A DNA stretch of 15,926 nucleotides from Casp-actino8 sp046091365 (GTDB lineage Bacteria; Actinomycetota; Acidimicrobiia; Acidimicrobiales; Ilumatobacteraceae): the NCBI GenBank assembly GCA_046091365.1, contig JBJTBM010000004.1:1-15926 (forward strand). Reading direction: 5' to 3'. Position numbers and translations under genes: made by a program. Shown here piece by piece: positions 6,834 through 15,891 of this stretch. The notes beneath the pieces were generated by a model that had not been told where the DNA came from, searched no databases, and was given only the letters and a program-made list of their open reading frames with translations. The first letter of the stretch is position 1, and each line of letters opens with the position of its first letter.

Positions 6834-8978
6834 GTGAGGCATCGGCGCGACATCGAGGGCCTGCGCGCAGTCGCGGTCATCGCCGTCCTGCTGTTCCACT
6901 TCGGGGTTCCGGGTACGTCAGGAGGTTTCGTCGGCGTCGACGTCTTCTTCGTCATTTCCGGTTTTCTCATCACGTCGCTTTTGCTCGACGAGCGCTCGAC
7001 GAGCGGTCGAGTGTCGCTGCGCGCCTTCTACGCCCGTCGTATCCGACGCCTGTTGCCGATTTCGGCGACCGTATTGGTGGTGACCGCTCTGGCCGGTGCC
7101 CGGTGGCTCGAACCGACGCGATTGTCCGACCTGGCCCACGACATCCGAGCCGCGGCTTTTTTCAGCGCGAACATGGTCTTCGCCGGTCGGGGGACCGACT
7201 ATCTGGGGGCCGAGTTACCGCCGTCGGCGATCCAGCACTATTGGTCGCTCGCGGTCGAAGAGCAGTTCTACATGGTGTGGCCGGCCCTGATCGCGGTGGT
7301 GACCCTCGGGGCACGCAACGTTCGGGCACGGGTCGCCGCGGCCATGACCGTGGTGGTCGTGCTCTCGCTCGGTGCGAGTGTCGCCTTGGTCGGCGATCAT
7401 CCCGCTTGGACGTTCTTCGGTCTGCACACCAGAGCCTGGGAACTGGGTCTGGGCTCGTTGTTGGCGGCGACCCACCGGTTCACGCGTCGTCTGACGACGG
7501 GACAGCGCGAGGTGGTGGCGTGGACCGGGCTGATGGTGATCGTGATCAGCGCGTTCACGTTCGGCGAGGTCACCCACTTCCCGGGTTGGATCGCGCTCGT
7601 TCCGGTGGTGGCGACGGCCGCGGTGTTGGTGGGTGGCGACACGGCGAGCCGGGGACCCGTGCGCGTCCTGGGAACCCCGTTCATGCAATGGGTCGGGCAG
7701 CGCTCGTACTCGCTGTATTTGTGGCACTGGCCGGCGTTGATCATCGCCGAGGCGCGGGCGGGAGGCGAACTTTCCGTGACGCAACGCATCGGGGTCCTGC
7801 TCGTCACTGTTGGCGTGTCCGAGATCGGGTATCGCCTCGTCGAGCAGCCGGTGCGACGATCGCCGCGCCTCGTGGCACGTTGGCCGGTGACCTTTGGTGT
7901 GGGTGGCGCTCTGGTGGTCACCTCGCTCGGGGCCGGTGTCGCGTTGGGCGCCTACGAACCGGATGTGTCAACCGGTGTGGTGGCCAGCGCCCCGACGTTC
8001 GCGCCCGCCACCCCCGCACCAACCTCGACCGCGCCCGTCGCCCCCGACACCGTTTCCTCCGTCACCGATGCCCCGACCACGACCGTGCCGGAGCCCGACT
8101 ACATCTCGATGGCCGACGCCACGCCGTTGCCGGCCGTCGTCGAGGCCGTGGCCAACCAGGTGACGCCCGACAACCTCGAACCACCGCTGTTGAGCGCCAA
8201 GTACGACACCAGTGTCGTGTACGAGAACGATTGTCATCAGTACTACGACACCGAGGTGAAACGAGGGTGCGTGTTCGGCGACCCCGAGGGAGCGTTCACG
8301 ATCGCCGTGTGGGGCGACTCGCACGCGGCGCAGTGGTTCGAAGCCCTCGACGCCATCTCCAATGAGAACGGCTGGCGGATGCTCTCGATCACCCAAGGTG
8401 GGTGCCCGTTCCTCGACGTCGCGACGTACAGCTCGACCGACCAGGCCGAGAACTCGTTCTGCATCCCGTGGCGGGCGAGCGTCCGCGAGTACCTGCGAAC
8501 CGAGGGCGTCGACGTCGTCCTTCTGGCCCAGTACTACGAGTTGCGCGACGCCCGGGACCGCAAGGCGATCGCACCGTCGGTCTGGACCGAGTTGCTCGGT
8601 CCGCTCCTCGACAGTCTGCGCGCCGAGGGAATCGAGCCGGTGGTTCTCGGGGACACGCCCGATCCTCCCGACGACGTGCCCAAGTGCGTGTCGGCCCATC
8701 GCACCTCGGTGCAGACGTGCGCGGCCGGCGCGATGTCGGACAACGCCGCGGCGGTCGACGCGATCGTGCGCGCCGTGACCCTCGAACGTGGAGTCGGGTT
8801 CGTCGAACCCCGCAAGTGGCTCTGTGCGAACGACGTGTGTCCGGTGATCGTGGGCAACCTGCTCGTGTACCGCGATTCCCACCACCTGTCGAATCGTTTC
8901 GTGAAGTGGTTGACCCCGGCATTGGCCGAGGTGCTCGTGCCCTTCGTCGCGCGATTCGCTCAGTCGGCCGCGATGTAA
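6834..8978 (+). CDS. OatA-type membrane O-acyltransferase with extracytoplasmic SGNH domain
   Basis: This 714-residue two-part enzyme moves acyl (usually acetyl) groups across the membrane and attaches them to an extracellular glycan such as peptidoglycan or a capsule sugar. Residues 1 to about 380 form the multi-span acyltransferase 3 domain. It shows the conserved RDIEGLRAVAVI start, His22 in LLFHFG, the basic loop ARRIRRLLP near 67-75, and YWSLAVEEQFYMVWP at 136-150 with Glu142 and Glu143. A Thr/Pro/Ala-rich linker covers about 385-425. The C-terminal SGNH esterase-like domain carries GDSH with catalytic Ser496, and DSHH with Asp681 and His684. Thus both catalytic centres look intact. The GTG start is supported by the -10 box 6 bases upstream and because the conserved motif begins within a few residues. 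It lies between a lipoprotein hydrolase and a convergent CapA gene. Confidence 0.92.
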   Translation: MRHRRDIEGLRAVAVIAVLLFHFGVPGTSGGFVGVDVFFVISGFLITSLLLDERSTSGRVSLRAFYARRIRRLLPISATVLVVTALAGARWLEPTRLSDLAHDIRAAAFFSANMVFAGRGTDYLGAELPPSAIQHYWSLAVEEQFYMVWPALIAVVTLGARNVRARVAAAMTVVVVLSLGASVALVGDHPAWTFFGLHTRAWELGLGSLLAATHRFTRRLTTGQREVVAWTGLMVIVISAFTFGEVTHFPGWIALVPVVATAAVLVGGDTASRGPVRVLGTPFMQWVGQRSYSLYLWHWPALIIAEARAGGELSVTQRIGVLLVTVGVSEIGYRLVEQPVRRSPRLVARWPVTFGVGGALVVTSLGAGVALGAYEPDVSTGVVASAPTFAPATPAPTSTAPVAPDTVSSVTDAPTTTVPEPDYISMADATPLPAVVEAVANQVTPDNLEPPLLSAKYDTSVVYENDCHQYYDTEVKRGCVFGDPEGAFTIAVWGDSHAAQWFEALDAISNENGWRMLSITQGGCPFLDVATYSSTDQAENSFCIPWRASVREYLRTEGVDVVLLAQYYELRDARDRKAIAPSVWTELLGPLLDSLRAEGIEPVVLGDTPDPPDDVPKCVSAHRTSVQTCAAGAMSDNAAAVDAIVRAVTLERGVGFVEPRKWLCANDVCPVIVGNLLVYRDSHHLSNRFVKWLTPALAEVLVPFVARFAQSAAM

Positions 8979-10156
8979 TCGCCGACCACCTCGGTGGTGC
9001 GTCGTAGCGAGGCCTGCAGTTGTTCCCTGACCGCGGCACTGAGGTTGGGGTCGGCGAGACCGGGCTTCACCAGACGAATCACCATGCCGTCGTACTTGTC
9101 GACCCACGTCGGGTGCACCACCGGTCGCGCCACCGTGAATCCACCGGACTCGTTGCGCACCACGTCGACGGTGACGATCATGCCGTCCTGGGTGTTGGCT
9201 TGGGGGACGCCCTCGGTGGGGTGGTAGCTGAGGGAGTTGCCGAGCCCGAAGACGGTCCACACGCCGTTCACCTGCTCGATGGGTTGAACCATGTGGGCGT
9301 GGTGGCCAACGATGAGGTCGACCATGCCGGACGCGGTGATCTTCTCGGCGCGCGTGCGTTGGTAGTCGGTGACGGCGGTCTGGGAGCCCCAGTGCAGGCT
9401 CACGATCACGAACTCGGCTCCCATTTCGCGGGCCTTCGTCGCGTCGGCGATGATGCGGTCGGGGTCGATGAGGGCCGATCGCCAGTCCTCGCCCTTGGGT
9501 GTGCTGAGCCCGTTGTAGCCGTAGGTGTACGACAGGTGCGTGAACTTGATGCCGTTCACCTCGAGGACCGTGGGCTCGATCTCTGCGGGCGTGCGCGCCA
9601 TGCCGGCCTGGGTGATCCCGACACGTTCGAAGTCGGCGATGGTCGCCTCGATTCCGGGGACCCCTTTGTCGATGGTGTGGTTGCTCGCGGTCGAACAGCG
9701 GTCGTATCCGGCTCCGGCGACGGCGTCGAGGATCTCGGCCGGGGCACCGTAGAGAGGGAAGGTGGAGGGGTTCTCGCCGGCGGGCGCGATGGGGACCTCG
9801 AGGTGGCAGATGGCGAAGTCGACACTCTCGATCAACGGCTTGATGACCGAGAACATGGGGGTGAAGTCGTAGCCGTTCCCGCCGGTGTTTTTGAGCGCGC
9901 GCTTGTAGAGCTGGCTGTGGATCAACACGTCGCCGGAGAAGGCGAATTCGATGTGCGGTGGCCCGGCGGGCTCGGTCGTCGTGGGGGGTTCGGTCGCCGG
10001 AGGCACGGTCGGGTTGGCGCTGTCGACCGGACCCAATTCGATCACGCCCGGAGGTGCGCTCGTGTCGGAGCCGTCGTTCGAGTCACCGCACGCCACGGCG
10101 GCCGCGAGGCCCACGACGACGAGAAGGGTGCGACCCACTGCGCGGCGCTCGAGCAT
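8960..10156 (-). CDS. CapA/PgsA-family lipoprotein, predicted metallophosphatase fold
   Basis: This 398-residue protein resembles CapA/PgsA, known from poly-gamma-glutamate capsule synthesis and thought to be a calcineurin-like metal enzyme on the outer face of the membrane. An N-terminal hydrophobic stretch ends in AVAC, so Cys23 is a likely lipidation site, although Ala rather than Leu stands at -3. A Thr/Pro/Glu-rich linker covers about 48-67. Domain motifs in order are FSGDVLIH (Asp76), CHLE (Glu120), SNHTID (Asn159, His160), SLHWGSQ (His255) and GHHAHMVQP (His285, His286, His288). CapB, CapC and other capsule genes are not in the window, so a poly-glutamate product cannot be claimed. Many actinobacteria have stand-alone CapA proteins. 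The start follows a TAATGT box by 6 bases. The last 19 bases overlap the end of the acyltransferase gene on the other strand. Confidence 0.88.
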   Translation of the reverse strand: MLERRAVGRTLLVVVGLAAAVACGDSNDGSDTSAPPGVIELGPVDSANPTVPPATEPPTTTEPAGPPHIEFAFSGDVLIHSQLYKRALKNTGGNGYDFTPMFSVIKPLIESVDFAICHLEVPIAPAGENPSTFPLYGAPAEILDAVAGAGYDRCSTASNHTIDKGVPGIEATIADFERVGITQAGMARTPAEIEPTVLEVNGIKFTHLSYTYGYNGLSTPKGEDWRSALIDPDRIIADATKAREMGAEFVIVSLHWGSQTAVTDYQRTRAEKITASGMVDLIVGHHAHMVQPIEQVNGVWTVFGLGNSLSYHPTEGVPQANTQDGMIVTVDVVRNESGGFTVARPVVHPTWVDKYDGMVIRLVKPGLADPNLSAAVREQLQASLRRTTEVVGDYIAAD

Positions 10157-10168
10157 GTCCGAACATTA
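10157..10168 (-). promoter_or_regulatory. Putative leaderless-type -10 box for the CapA gene
   Basis: On the minus strand TAATGT (10168-10163) precedes ATG 10156 by 6 bases. It is the best match to the actinobacterial TANNNT -10 in the window. No Shine-Dalgarno sequence and no clear -35 are seen. Confidence 0.6.
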
Positions 10169-10206
10169 GCGGTGACCCGCCTCGCCGGAGGTTCGAGTAG
10201 CTGTGT

Positions 10207-10219
10207 CAGACTGTGACTC
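10207..10219 (+). promoter_or_regulatory. Putative leaderless-type -10 box for the first acyl-CoA synthetase
   Basis: CAGACT (10207-10212) is followed by 7 bases and GTG 10220. The eight bases CAGACTGT also occur at the MFS promoter (2607-2614). No Shine-Dalgarno sequence is present. The box is divergent from the CapA promoter, with 38 bases between the hexamers. Confidence 0.45.
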
Positions 10220-11755
<1,536 letters not shown>

Positions 11756-11759
11756 GCCC

Positions 11760-12695
11760 TCAGGCCGGCAGGCCGGACTTCACCTCGCGGTACTGGCGCA
11801 CGGTCTCCCAGATGATGTCGCGCACCGGCCTGACCTGCGTGATGCGGCCCGCAACCTGGCCGGTGAGCGCGATGGATGCCTCCATGTCGCCACCGAAGTA
11901 GAGGTCTGTTGCCCTGCCGAACACGGAGAGGTCCACCTGGTCCTCCCGCTCCAGCCTGGTGGTCTTCTCGGTGCGCAGTGCGCGCAGACCGGGCCGACCG
12001 AACCTGTTCAGGAAAACCGTGTCGGTCTCGGCCGCAGACAGGATCGCGTTCTTCCAGTTCGCGTGCACCGGTGACTCTGCGGATGCCACCATCCGCGTGC
12101 CCATCTGCACGCCCGCAGCACCGAGACCGAACGCGGCGGCCATGCCGGCCCCGTCAGTGATCCCGCCCGCAGCGATGATCGGCACGTCCACGTGCTCGGC
12201 CACCAGCGGCACCAGCACCATCGTGCTGACATCACGGGGGTTCTTGAAACCACCCCCTTCACCCCCCTCCACCACGTGGCCGTCGACGCCCGCCTCCACC
12301 GCCTTGAGGGCGGCGGCAAGTGTGGGCACCACGTGGAACACGGTGAGGCCCGCCTTCTTCAGTGTGGCGGTGTACTTGGTGGGGTCACCGGCGGAGGTCG
12401 TCACGAACTTCACCCCTTGTTCCACCACGAAGTCCGCGATCCCCGGGTCCCGCACGAACGCCTGGGCGATGTTCACCCCGAACGGCCTCGTGGTGAGTTC
12501 CTTCATTTGCGCGATCTCGCCCTTGATCACGTCGAGCTCGCCCGAGGAGGTCTCGATGATGCCGAGACCACCCGCCTCCGACACCGCCGAGGCCAGGGCC
12601 GACCTCGCGATCCAACCCATGGGGGCCTGCACCACCGGGTAGTCGATGCCGAGCATCTCGGTGACTGTGTTCCTGATCGGCTCCGGCCTGTCCAT
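11760..12695 (-). CDS. Nitronate monooxygenase-family FMN oxidoreductase with Phe at the usual catalytic His
   Basis: This 311-residue TIM-barrel flavoprotein belongs to the family of nitronate monooxygenases (formerly 2-nitropropane dioxygenases), FabK-type enoyl reductases and IpdC-like CoA-pathway enzymes. FMN-site motifs are QAPMGW at 23-28, IIAAGGITDG at 173-182 and GVQMGTRM at 195-202. The loop that normally reads GGH, with a catalytic His, is EGGEGGGFKN here, with Phe150. True nitronate oxidation is therefore doubtful, and a reductase acting on an acyl-CoA is a fair alternative. The start ATG 12695 has a strong Shine-Dalgarno sequence; a longer open frame exists upstream but its extension is Arg/Pro-rich and not family-like. 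It is divergent from the second acyl-CoA synthetase, which suggests a shared pathway. Seven of its 19 Arg codons are AGG, far more than in genes to the left. Confidence 0.87.
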   Translation of the reverse strand: MDRPEPIRNTVTEMLGIDYPVVQAPMGWIARSALASAVSEAGGLGIIETSSGELDVIKGEIAQMKELTTRPFGVNIAQAFVRDPGIADFVVEQGVKFVTTSAGDPTKYTATLKKAGLTVFHVVPTLAAALKAVEAGVDGHVVEGGEGGGFKNPRDVSTMVLVPLVAEHVDVPIIAAGGITDGAGMAAAFGLGAAGVQMGTRMVASAESPVHANWKNAILSAAETDTVFLNRFGRPGLRALRTEKTTRLEREDQVDLSVFGRATDLYFGGDMEASIALTGQVAGRITQVRPVRDIIWETVRQYREVKSGLPA

Positions 12696-12700
12696 GGCGG

Positions 12701-12730
12701 CTCCTCCCCCTCGTGCGAACGGCCACCGTA
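12701..12730 (-). promoter_or_regulatory. -10 box and strong Shine-Dalgarno of the nitronate monooxygenase-like gene
   Basis: On the minus strand TACGGT (12730-12725) is a plausible -10. GGGGGAGGAG (12710-12701) lies 5 bases before ATG 12695. The Shine-Dalgarno sequence decides this start over the upstream in-frame ATG at 12917. Confidence 0.55.
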
Positions 12731-12746
12731 CCCGAGCACCACGGAG

Positions 12747-12762
12747 CGGCCGCCAGCGGCCG
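12747..12762. repeat. 7-base inverted repeat in a divergent promoter region
   Basis: CGGCCGC, 2 bases, then GCGGCCG forms a perfect 7-base inverted repeat. It lies between the -10 boxes of the divergent flavoprotein gene (12725-12730) and second acyl-CoA synthetase gene (12770-12775), ending 7 bases before the latter. A TetR-like operator would suit this place, but GC-rich palindromes arise easily by chance in such DNA. Confidence 0.35.
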
Positions 12763-12769
12763 ACTGGGG

Positions 12770-12781
12770 CAGTATGGGGGC
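12770..12781 (+). promoter_or_regulatory. Putative leaderless-type -10 box for the second acyl-CoA synthetase
   Basis: CAGTAT (12770-12775) is followed by 6 bases and ATG 12782. The run of G between them could also serve as a weak ribosome site, so the leaderless reading is less certain here. Confidence 0.35.
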
Positions 12782-14305
12782 ATGCAGGGGGGTGCACAGG
12801 GGGACATCTTGTTGCTCGCAGGACGTACCGACCCGACCGCGCCGGCGGTCGATGACGGCCGCAACAGCGTCTCGTGGGCAGAACTGGAGTCACGGGCCAG
12901 GCGGGCGGCAAACGCATTGCTCAGTGCCGGCGTGTCGGCCGTGCGACCCTGGGCGCTGCTGTCGCACAACCGGGTGGAATGGGTCGAGCTCTGGCTGGCC
13001 AACACCATGGCGGGTGCGCGTTACGTTCCGCTGAACTGGCACCTGACAGCACCCGAGCTGGCGTACCTCCTCACGAACAGCGGCTCCGTGCTGCTGGTGG
13101 TGGAGGCAGGTCTCGAGACCGTCGCACGCGAGGCGGCGGCCCTGGCAAGTCTCGACGGGGCGCACGTCGTCCTGATCGACGAGGGGTACGCGCAATGGCG
13201 CGACAGGCACCCCGACACCCGGCCGGACAACAACACCGCCGGCGCAGCGCTTCAGTACACGGGCGGCACCACGGGAGCCTCGAAAGGGGTCGTCCGTCCC
13301 GACCAGGGGCTGCCGCTCGACCGTTGGGGTGCGGGCATGGCCGCGTGGGGAGGGTTCGTGCGCATGCCCGAGCAGGGTCGCATGCTGGTCACCACTCCCC
13401 TATACCACGCGTTCGGTGCCGGCGTGCTGGGGGCGGCACTGAACCGCGGCCACTCGCTGGTGCTTCGCGACAGGTTCGACACCGACGACTTCCTCGACAC
13501 GGTGCAGCGAGAGACCATCACGTCGGCTCCCCTGGTGCCCACGTTGATGGTGCGGCTCGCCAAACTCGATGACTCCGCGTTCAGCGGCAGGGACCTCTCG
13601 AGCCTCCGGTGGGTCTGTCACACCGCGGCCCCGTGCCCTGCGTGGGCGAAACAGCGTCTCATCGACCTTCTCGGTCCGGTGGTCGTCGAGTTCTACGGCA
13701 GTTCAGAGGGCACCGGACCGGTCGTGTGCACCAGCGAGGAGTGGATGGCGAGGCCCGGCACGGTGGGCCGGCCCAATCCCACGCTCGAGGTGTCCGTGGT
13801 CGACGATGACGGGAAGGACCTCCCTGCGGGCGAGGTCGGCACGCTGTACTTCCGCCGCGCCGACGGTGCCCCCTCGTACCACGGGGACGAGGAGAAGACG
13901 AACGCGGCCCGCCTGCCCGACGGTCGCTTCACCGTCGGGGACCTCGGGTACGTGGACAGCGACGGTTTCGTGTACCTGGTGGACAGGCGCGTGGACCTCA
14001 TCCTGAGCGGAGGTGTGAACGTGTACCCCGCCGAGATCGAGGCAACGATCAGCCGGCACCCCGCAATCCGCGACGTCGCCGTGTTCGGCATTCCCGACCC
14101 CGAGTTCGGCCAGCAAGTGAAAGCCGCTGTCGAACTGGAACCGGGGGCATCACTCACCGCGGATGAACTGACCGCCTGGTGCCGTGACCGCCTTGCAGGG
14201 TTCAAGTGCCCGCGCTCGGTGGACTTCCATGCCGCTCTCCCTCGTGAGGCCCACGGGAAACTGAAGAAGCGCATCCTGCGCGACGCCTACTGGCCGACGG
14301 CCTGA
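12782..14305 (+). CDS. Acyl-CoA synthetase, AMP-forming, second of three, with TGGTTG phosphate loop
   Basis: This 507-residue adenylate-forming ligase should activate a carboxylic acid to its CoA thioester. The phosphate loop is YTGGTTGASKG (Thr160 to Gly165 as TGGTTG in place of the usual TSGTTG). The next motif is FYGSSEGTG instead of YGLTE. These two changes occur together in some actinobacterial ligases, including the steroid-acid type FadD19 as I recall, so a bulky or steroid-like acid is possible but unproven. Later motifs are standard: GDLGYVDSDG, then DRRVDLILSGGVNVYPAEIE, and PREAHGK with catalytic Lys493. ATG 12782 is preferred over an in-frame ATG at 12713, which would add a non-conserved stretch overlapping the divergent promoter. 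It is divergent from the flavoprotein gene (86-base gap) and convergent with the third synthetase (59-base gap). Confidence 0.9.
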   Translation: MQGGAQGDILLLAGRTDPTAPAVDDGRNSVSWAELESRARRAANALLSAGVSAVRPWALLSHNRVEWVELWLANTMAGARYVPLNWHLTAPELAYLLTNSGSVLLVVEAGLETVAREAAALASLDGAHVVLIDEGYAQWRDRHPDTRPDNNTAGAALQYTGGTTGASKGVVRPDQGLPLDRWGAGMAAWGGFVRMPEQGRMLVTTPLYHAFGAGVLGAALNRGHSLVLRDRFDTDDFLDTVQRETITSAPLVPTLMVRLAKLDDSAFSGRDLSSLRWVCHTAAPCPAWAKQRLIDLLGPVVVEFYGSSEGTGPVVCTSEEWMARPGTVGRPNPTLEVSVVDDDGKDLPAGEVGTLYFRRADGAPSYHGDEEKTNAARLPDGRFTVGDLGYVDSDGFVYLVDRRVDLILSGGVNVYPAEIEATISRHPAIRDVAVFGIPDPEFGQQVKAAVELEPGASLTADELTAWCRDRLAGFKCPRSVDFHAALPREAHGKLKKRILRDAYWPTA

Positions 14306-14321
14306 CCGGCGTCACGGTCGC

Positions 14322-14354
14322 CGACACCGTCGCATTCTGGGCCTCTCGGTGTCG
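14322..14354. terminator. Possible bidirectional terminator hairpin
   Basis: CGACACCG (14322-14329) pairs with CGGTGTCG (14347-14354) across a 17-base loop. It lies in the 59-base gap between two convergent synthetase genes, where a two-way terminator would be expected. There is no T-run, and the stem is only 8 pairs, so confidence is low. Confidence 0.35.
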
Positions 14355-14364
14355 CAGTCCGGGG

Positions 14365-15891
14365 TCAGTTGACCTGACGGTCGCGGCCCTCCCAGTACGG
14401 GGCACGCAGCTTGAACTTCTGCAGTTTGCCCGTGGCGGTGCGGGCCAGCTCCGTGCGGAACTCGATGCGCTTCGGGCACTTGTACCCGGCAAGCTTGGTC
14501 TTCACGTAGGTGATCAGCTCGTCCTCCGACAGGGTCGACCCCTGGGTGCGCACCACCAGGGCAAGCACGAGCTCCCCCCACTTCTCGTCGGGGATGCCGA
14601 TCACCGCAACCTCTGCGACGTCCGGGTGGGAGAAGACCGCGTCCTCCACCTCGATCGATGACACGTTCTCGCCACCCGAGATGATCACGTCCTTCTTGCG
14701 GTCGGCGATCGTGAGGTAGTGGTCGGCACCCAGGGAGCCACCATCGCCGGTGTGGAACCAGCCGTCCACGATTGCCTTCGCGGTCTCCACGGGCTGCTCC
14801 CAGTAGCCCTCCATCACCGTGTTGCCGCGTGCAAGCACCTCACCCTGGGCATCCGCACGCAGTTCCACACCGAGTGCCGGGGCACCGGCAGCACCCAACA
14901 GGGGTGCGCGTTCGGCAGGTGACAGTGAGGTCCACTCTGCCCGTGTGCGGTTCATGGTGAGGAGCGGCGCGGTCTCGGTGAGACCGTAGATCTGGATGAA
15001 CTCCCAGCCCAGCTCCGTCTCGATGCGCTCGATGGTCTTCGTGGGCGGCGGTGCACCGGCCACGACCATGCGCACCCTGCCGCGGTTCGTGTCGATGCCC
15101 GCCGCGGAGTCCAGGATGGTGTTCGCAACTGCCGGTGCCCCGCACAACAGGGTGACCCCGTGGCGGTCGATGCGCCGCAGGATCTCGGGGCCGTCCACCT
15201 TGCGCAGGATCACATGGGTCCCGCCCATCGCCGTGACCGCATAGACCATTCCCCAGCCGTTCACGTGGAACTGGGGCAGCGTGTGAAGGTACACGTCGCG
15301 ATCGTTCACCCCGAGCTGCCAGCCGAACACGGCCGCATTCAGCCACAACGTGCGGTGCGTCAGCTGCACTCCCTTCGGTCTCGCCGTGGTGCCGCTCGTG
15401 TAGTTGATGGTCGCTGTGGCGTCCTCGTTGGGCTCCCAATGCCTCGGCTCCACCCCGAATCGGTACAGCACACGGTCGGACTCCTCCCCGATCACGAACC
15501 GGTGGCGGGCGGTCACTGACGCCAGGGCCTCGTCGAGCTCGGGGTCCACGAGCAGCACGTCGGCCCCGCAGTGCTCCACGATGTAGGTGACCTCCTCGGC
15601 GACGAGACGGAAGTTGATCGGCACGAGCACCCGGCCGTGTCCGCTCACACCGAAGAACGACGAGAGAAGTCTCGCCGAGTTCTGGCTGACCACCGCGACA
15701 CGTGCCCCGAAGGGCACACCCAGCGCATCGAGACCGGCCGCCTGGGCCCGGGCAAGTTCCGCCATGCGTGCATAGGTCAGCTCGCCCCAGGAGGTGGCGG
15801 GCTGGTCGGGTTCGTCCACCACGGCCACCCGACTGCCAAAGACCTGCTCGGCGCGGCGGAGATGATCGGCGATCGTGAGTGCAACCTTCAT
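14365..15891 (-). CDS. Acyl-CoA synthetase, AMP-forming, third of three
   Basis: This 508-residue adenylate-forming ligase should make an acyl-CoA from a fatty or other carboxylic acid. Motifs in order are NYTSGTTARPKGVQLTHR (the TSGTTA loop at 165-170), YGLTETAPLL, HTGDGGSL, the hinge stretch DRKKDVIISGGENVSSIEVE, and ARTATGK with catalytic Lys489. The loop ending in TTARPKGV and the SSIEVE stretch resemble medium-chain and plant-type acyl-activating enzymes rather than the long-chain FadD of E. coli; the exact substrate is unknown. ATG 15891 is preferred because TAGTGT precedes it by 7 bases and family similarity begins within ten residues. An in-frame ATG at 15921 would add ten residues and swallow that box. 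It has a few AGG Arg codons, as do its neighbours down to 11760. The region upstream, 15905-15926, shows nothing recognisable. Confidence 0.92.
   Translation of the reverse strand: MKVALTIADHLRRAEQVFGSRVAVVDEPDQPATSWGELTYARMAELARAQAAGLDALGVPFGARVAVVSQNSARLLSSFFGVSGHGRVLVPINFRLVAEEVTYIVEHCGADVLLVDPELDEALASVTARHRFVIGEESDRVLYRFGVEPRHWEPNEDATATINYTSGTTARPKGVQLTHRTLWLNAAVFGWQLGVNDRDVYLHTLPQFHVNGWGMVYAVTAMGGTHVILRKVDGPEILRRIDRHGVTLLCGAPAVANTILDSAAGIDTNRGRVRMVVAGAPPPTKTIERIETELGWEFIQIYGLTETAPLLTMNRTRAEWTSLSPAERAPLLGAAGAPALGVELRADAQGEVLARGNTVMEGYWEQPVETAKAIVDGWFHTGDGGSLGADHYLTIADRKKDVIISGGENVSSIEVEDAVFSHPDVAEVAVIGIPDEKWGELVLALVVRTQGSTLSEDELITYVKTKLAGYKCPKRIEFRTELARTATGKLQKFKLRAPYWEGRDRQVN

Noticed and set aside
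7968..9260. A 430-codon minus-strand open frame across the acyltransferase and CapA gene ends
   Set aside because: Its composition is Arg/Gly/His-rich, and it runs opposite the SGNH domain whose catalytic residues are intact. No promoter or ribosome site was seen.
9020..10216. A 398-codon open frame on the plus strand, opposite the CapA gene
   Set aside because: It mirrors the CapA frame, has no recognisable motif, and is Gly/Val/Asp/His-rich. CapA on the other strand has a signal peptide and all family motifs.
11756..11785. GGCC-rich short repeats just after the first synthetase, considered as a terminator
   Set aside because: The possible stems are only 4-5 pairs, there is no T-run, and the sequence is mostly coding for the C-terminus of the convergent gene.
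12696..12917. N-terminal extension of the flavoprotein to ATG 12917
   Set aside because: The added 74 residues are Arg/Pro/Cys-rich and not family-like, would overlap the divergent synthetase gene, and ATG 12695 has a strong Shine-Dalgarno sequence.
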